From Serilophus lunatus (lineage: Eukaryota; Chordata; Aves; Passeriformes; Eurylaimidae), in contig VXBA01004192.1 of assembly GCA_013399895.1 (NCBI GenBank), positions 372,001-436,000 of the forward strand: a stretch of DNA of 64,000 bases, read 5' to 3'. Both the position numbers and the translations under genes were made by a program. Positions 62,279-64,000 of the stretch are shown one piece after another. Within the stretch, counting starts at the first letter, position 1; every line of letters starts with the position of its first letter. The notes beneath the pieces were generated by a model. It did not search any database. It saw nothing but the letters and a program-made list of their open reading frames with translations, and was not told the DNA's origin.

Positions 62279-64000
62279 ACTTTTGGAAACAGATGGTGAG
62301 TTTACAGGTCAAACTTGTTTCCTTCTTCCTGAAAGAGGTTCATAGTGCTGACCCCTTAAATATAGGAGGAGGTGGTATAGAAAGCCAGCCAAAGCATTGG
62401 TCAGTCTCATGGGAGCTCTAGATAAAGTTTCTACATGTTCCTCAGTCACTTACTAATTTAAGCCTCGTTGAAAGCTAATGGGACTTGAAAGAGCTTTGAC
62501 CATTTCATTTTGTGAAAGCCAGTTTTCACATATAGCAATGTACAGGCAGCAGGGCTTGCTGACTGGCCAGTTCCAAGCAGGTAGGATTTAGTTTGTGCTT
62601 GAAAATCAGCCAATTACTATTCACTGTGCTGTCCCTTGGCTGGTAATGAGTGAAAGCTGTGTTTTTCGAGAGCAAAGGATTCAGTAGGAAACCTCTATGT
62701 TGCCAGTAGCTGCACTGGGAAGGATTAGCCCCTGTAAAATATTTCAGCTTACTTTATAAGCAGTGTTTTCCTGAAATGTCAAGCCAGCAAGATTCAGTCA
62801 GATCTGTTTCTTATTGACAATCCATCTAAGTAAGGAAATAATGAAAAACACATTTTAAATTCATATCTCAGTCCTGGTTAACCCACTTGAGTATAACTGA
62901 GGTGACTTACTGTGGAACAGTGTTGCTGCATCCTGTTTTCTTGGAGGTTTTGCCTTATAAGCTGGTATCATTGCAAAAGGCAGAAAAAGAAATGGTGGAC
63001 TGGCTACAATTTAAAGATAGATTCTGTATATATTTGATACGCATGGGGTAAAACTGGTGTTAGGAAAAAATGAACAATTTTATTTGTGAATGAAGTTCTA
63101 GTAGAATTTTTGTTTACAAAATGGTTTCTTCTCTTACTTGACTATGAGTTAATTATTGCCTCAGCAAACAAGTGGCTTCTCTCTCTGCAGTTTCTGAAAT
63201 TTCTGATCAAAAAATTGTTAAAATAAGGTCTAAAACTGAAGGACAGATTTTTTTCTGTACCTCACTTGAGAGTAGTCATAGCCTCAGGCTTCCTTGCTGG
63301 CTTAACATACCTGTAGGGAACCAGTCTCATCCACAACTCTGTGTATTTATATTTTTTCCAAGACTGGAGTGATTTCTAAAAAAGTTTCATGTGGAAATCC
63401 AACATAGCTGTATAATTATAATATAGCCCTGCTGAAGGTTATGTAATAATTAATATTTGTAAGGCTAAATTTAGAAAGTGCTTTTTAAATGCCAACACAG
63501 TCAACATTCAAAGTCCAATGAAATGGAGGGATAAAAGCAAGAATGTGTTTTTTTCAGCTCATTATAGGGGGTTTGTTAATTTCATTGAGATTCTTTAGTG
63601 CACACAATGTATGGGGCTGAACTCTGCAGAAGAAACAAATAATAATTAATACTGAAATATGACTGCTAGAAAAAAAATAACACGGAAGTATTTGTTGCCA
63701 AGTTTTGCCAGTACGAAAGTCTTTTGCCTTTTAGTTTGCTAATTGTTACAATGATAGACCTATAGGAGACTTCCATAAAAGTGGACAGGTGGATGGCACC
63801 GGTGTACGTTTTACGCTTGATGCTGATTTAGTTTCTAGAACAGACTTGGGACGACTTTAGTTAAAACACCAGAAGGCATCCAGATTATATGACCTGATTT
63901 TTTTATCATTATTTTCTTGAGACCTAAAAATATGAAAGACTGATCTGTATGCATTTGGATAGCTGTTGGTAAGCAGCAGGTCCATATGGTTTAGTGATAT

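Larger units (their letters stand above)
1..64000 (+). other. PTPRM: PTPRM gene body, internal part (8 coding exons)
   Basis: Eight exons joined by GT-AG introns give one open frame from the juxtamembrane region to early phosphatase domain D1. PTPRM is a type I membrane receptor tyrosine phosphatase that mediates homophilic cell adhesion and dephosphorylates junctional proteins such as cadherin-catenin components (family knowledge). The identification rests on the exon A text TRQEMTVMVNSMDKSYAEQG and SFMDTHNLNGRS, the exon E text PYQTGQLHPAIRVADLLQH, and the D1 KNRYGNIIAYDHSRV signature. PTPRK, PTPRT and PTPRU share the later blocks but, as I recall them, differ in the exon A segment. Neither gene end is in the window: the ectodomain, transmembrane exon, catalytic cysteine and D2 domain are all outside. 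Species-level assignment is inference from CR1 repeats. Confidence 0.93.
52366..64000 (+). other. PTPRM: intron after exon H (11,635 bp, partial)
   Basis: This intron runs from GTAAGT to the window end. It contains a CR1 3' end (54841-54988), a compact hairpin (59710-59760), a homeodomain-rich inverted repeat (60599-60618) and a T16 run (62263-62278). No phosphatase exon and no other gene were seen. An antisense open frame at 53793-54122 is discussed among the findings. Confidence 0.85.

Noticed and set aside
52366..64000. Next phosphatase exon (GPM-ETIYDFWRM type)
   Set aside because: No fitting acceptor followed by such codons was seen in this stretch; it probably lies beyond 64000.
1..64000. 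CRISPR arrays, bacterial operons, tRNA or rRNA genes
   Set aside because: Nothing of this kind is visible; spliced exons, CR1 repeats and long introns mark vertebrate nuclear DNA.

Overview
The window is AT-rich vertebrate nuclear DNA. It lies inside one large multi-exon gene on the + strand, a type IIb receptor protein tyrosine phosphatase best identified as PTPRM (RPTP-mu). The spliced exons read continuously from the juxtamembrane segment into the start of the first phosphatase domain. The residues fit PTPRM better than its paralogues PTPRK, PTPRT or PTPRU. Interspersed repeats are almost all CR1-type LINE fragments with the avian 3' end (repeated ATTCTATG- or ATTCTGTG-like octamers), so the source is most likely a bird. 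The exact species cannot be told.

Layout: positions 1-6434 are the tail of an intron. Eight coding exons follow: A 6435-6586, B 9118-9192, C 9383-9409 (27 nt), D 13220-13231 (12 nt), E 13992-14179, F 43472-43559, G 49489-49565 and H 52329-52365. The remaining 11.6 kb is intron. The transmembrane exon upstream and the next phosphatase exon downstream were not found here. Only about 1% of the window is coding.

Exons A-E encode the cytoplasmic juxtamembrane linker and the helical wedge. Exons E-H enter phosphatase domain D1, including the KNRY phosphotyrosine-recognition loop. The catalytic cysteine lies beyond the window. Exons B, C and D are all phase 1 on both sides, so each can be included or skipped without shifting the frame. 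C and D are microexons that together add 13 residues. Their flanks carry pyrimidine tracts, UGC motifs and downstream TGCATG motifs, the arrangement typical of neural regulated splicing.

The introns hold several CR1 copies on both strands, an ancient foldback MITE-like element, an L2/L3-type LINE tail, an unclassified repeat-like segment with a 78-bp tandem duplication, simple repeats, several hairpins, and a few stretches whose texture suggests conserved regulatory elements (best at 23200-23850). I see no tRNA, rRNA, CRISPR or second protein-coding gene, and no convincing novel multi-gene system. The most interesting signal is the microexon cassette and its regulatory surroundings.
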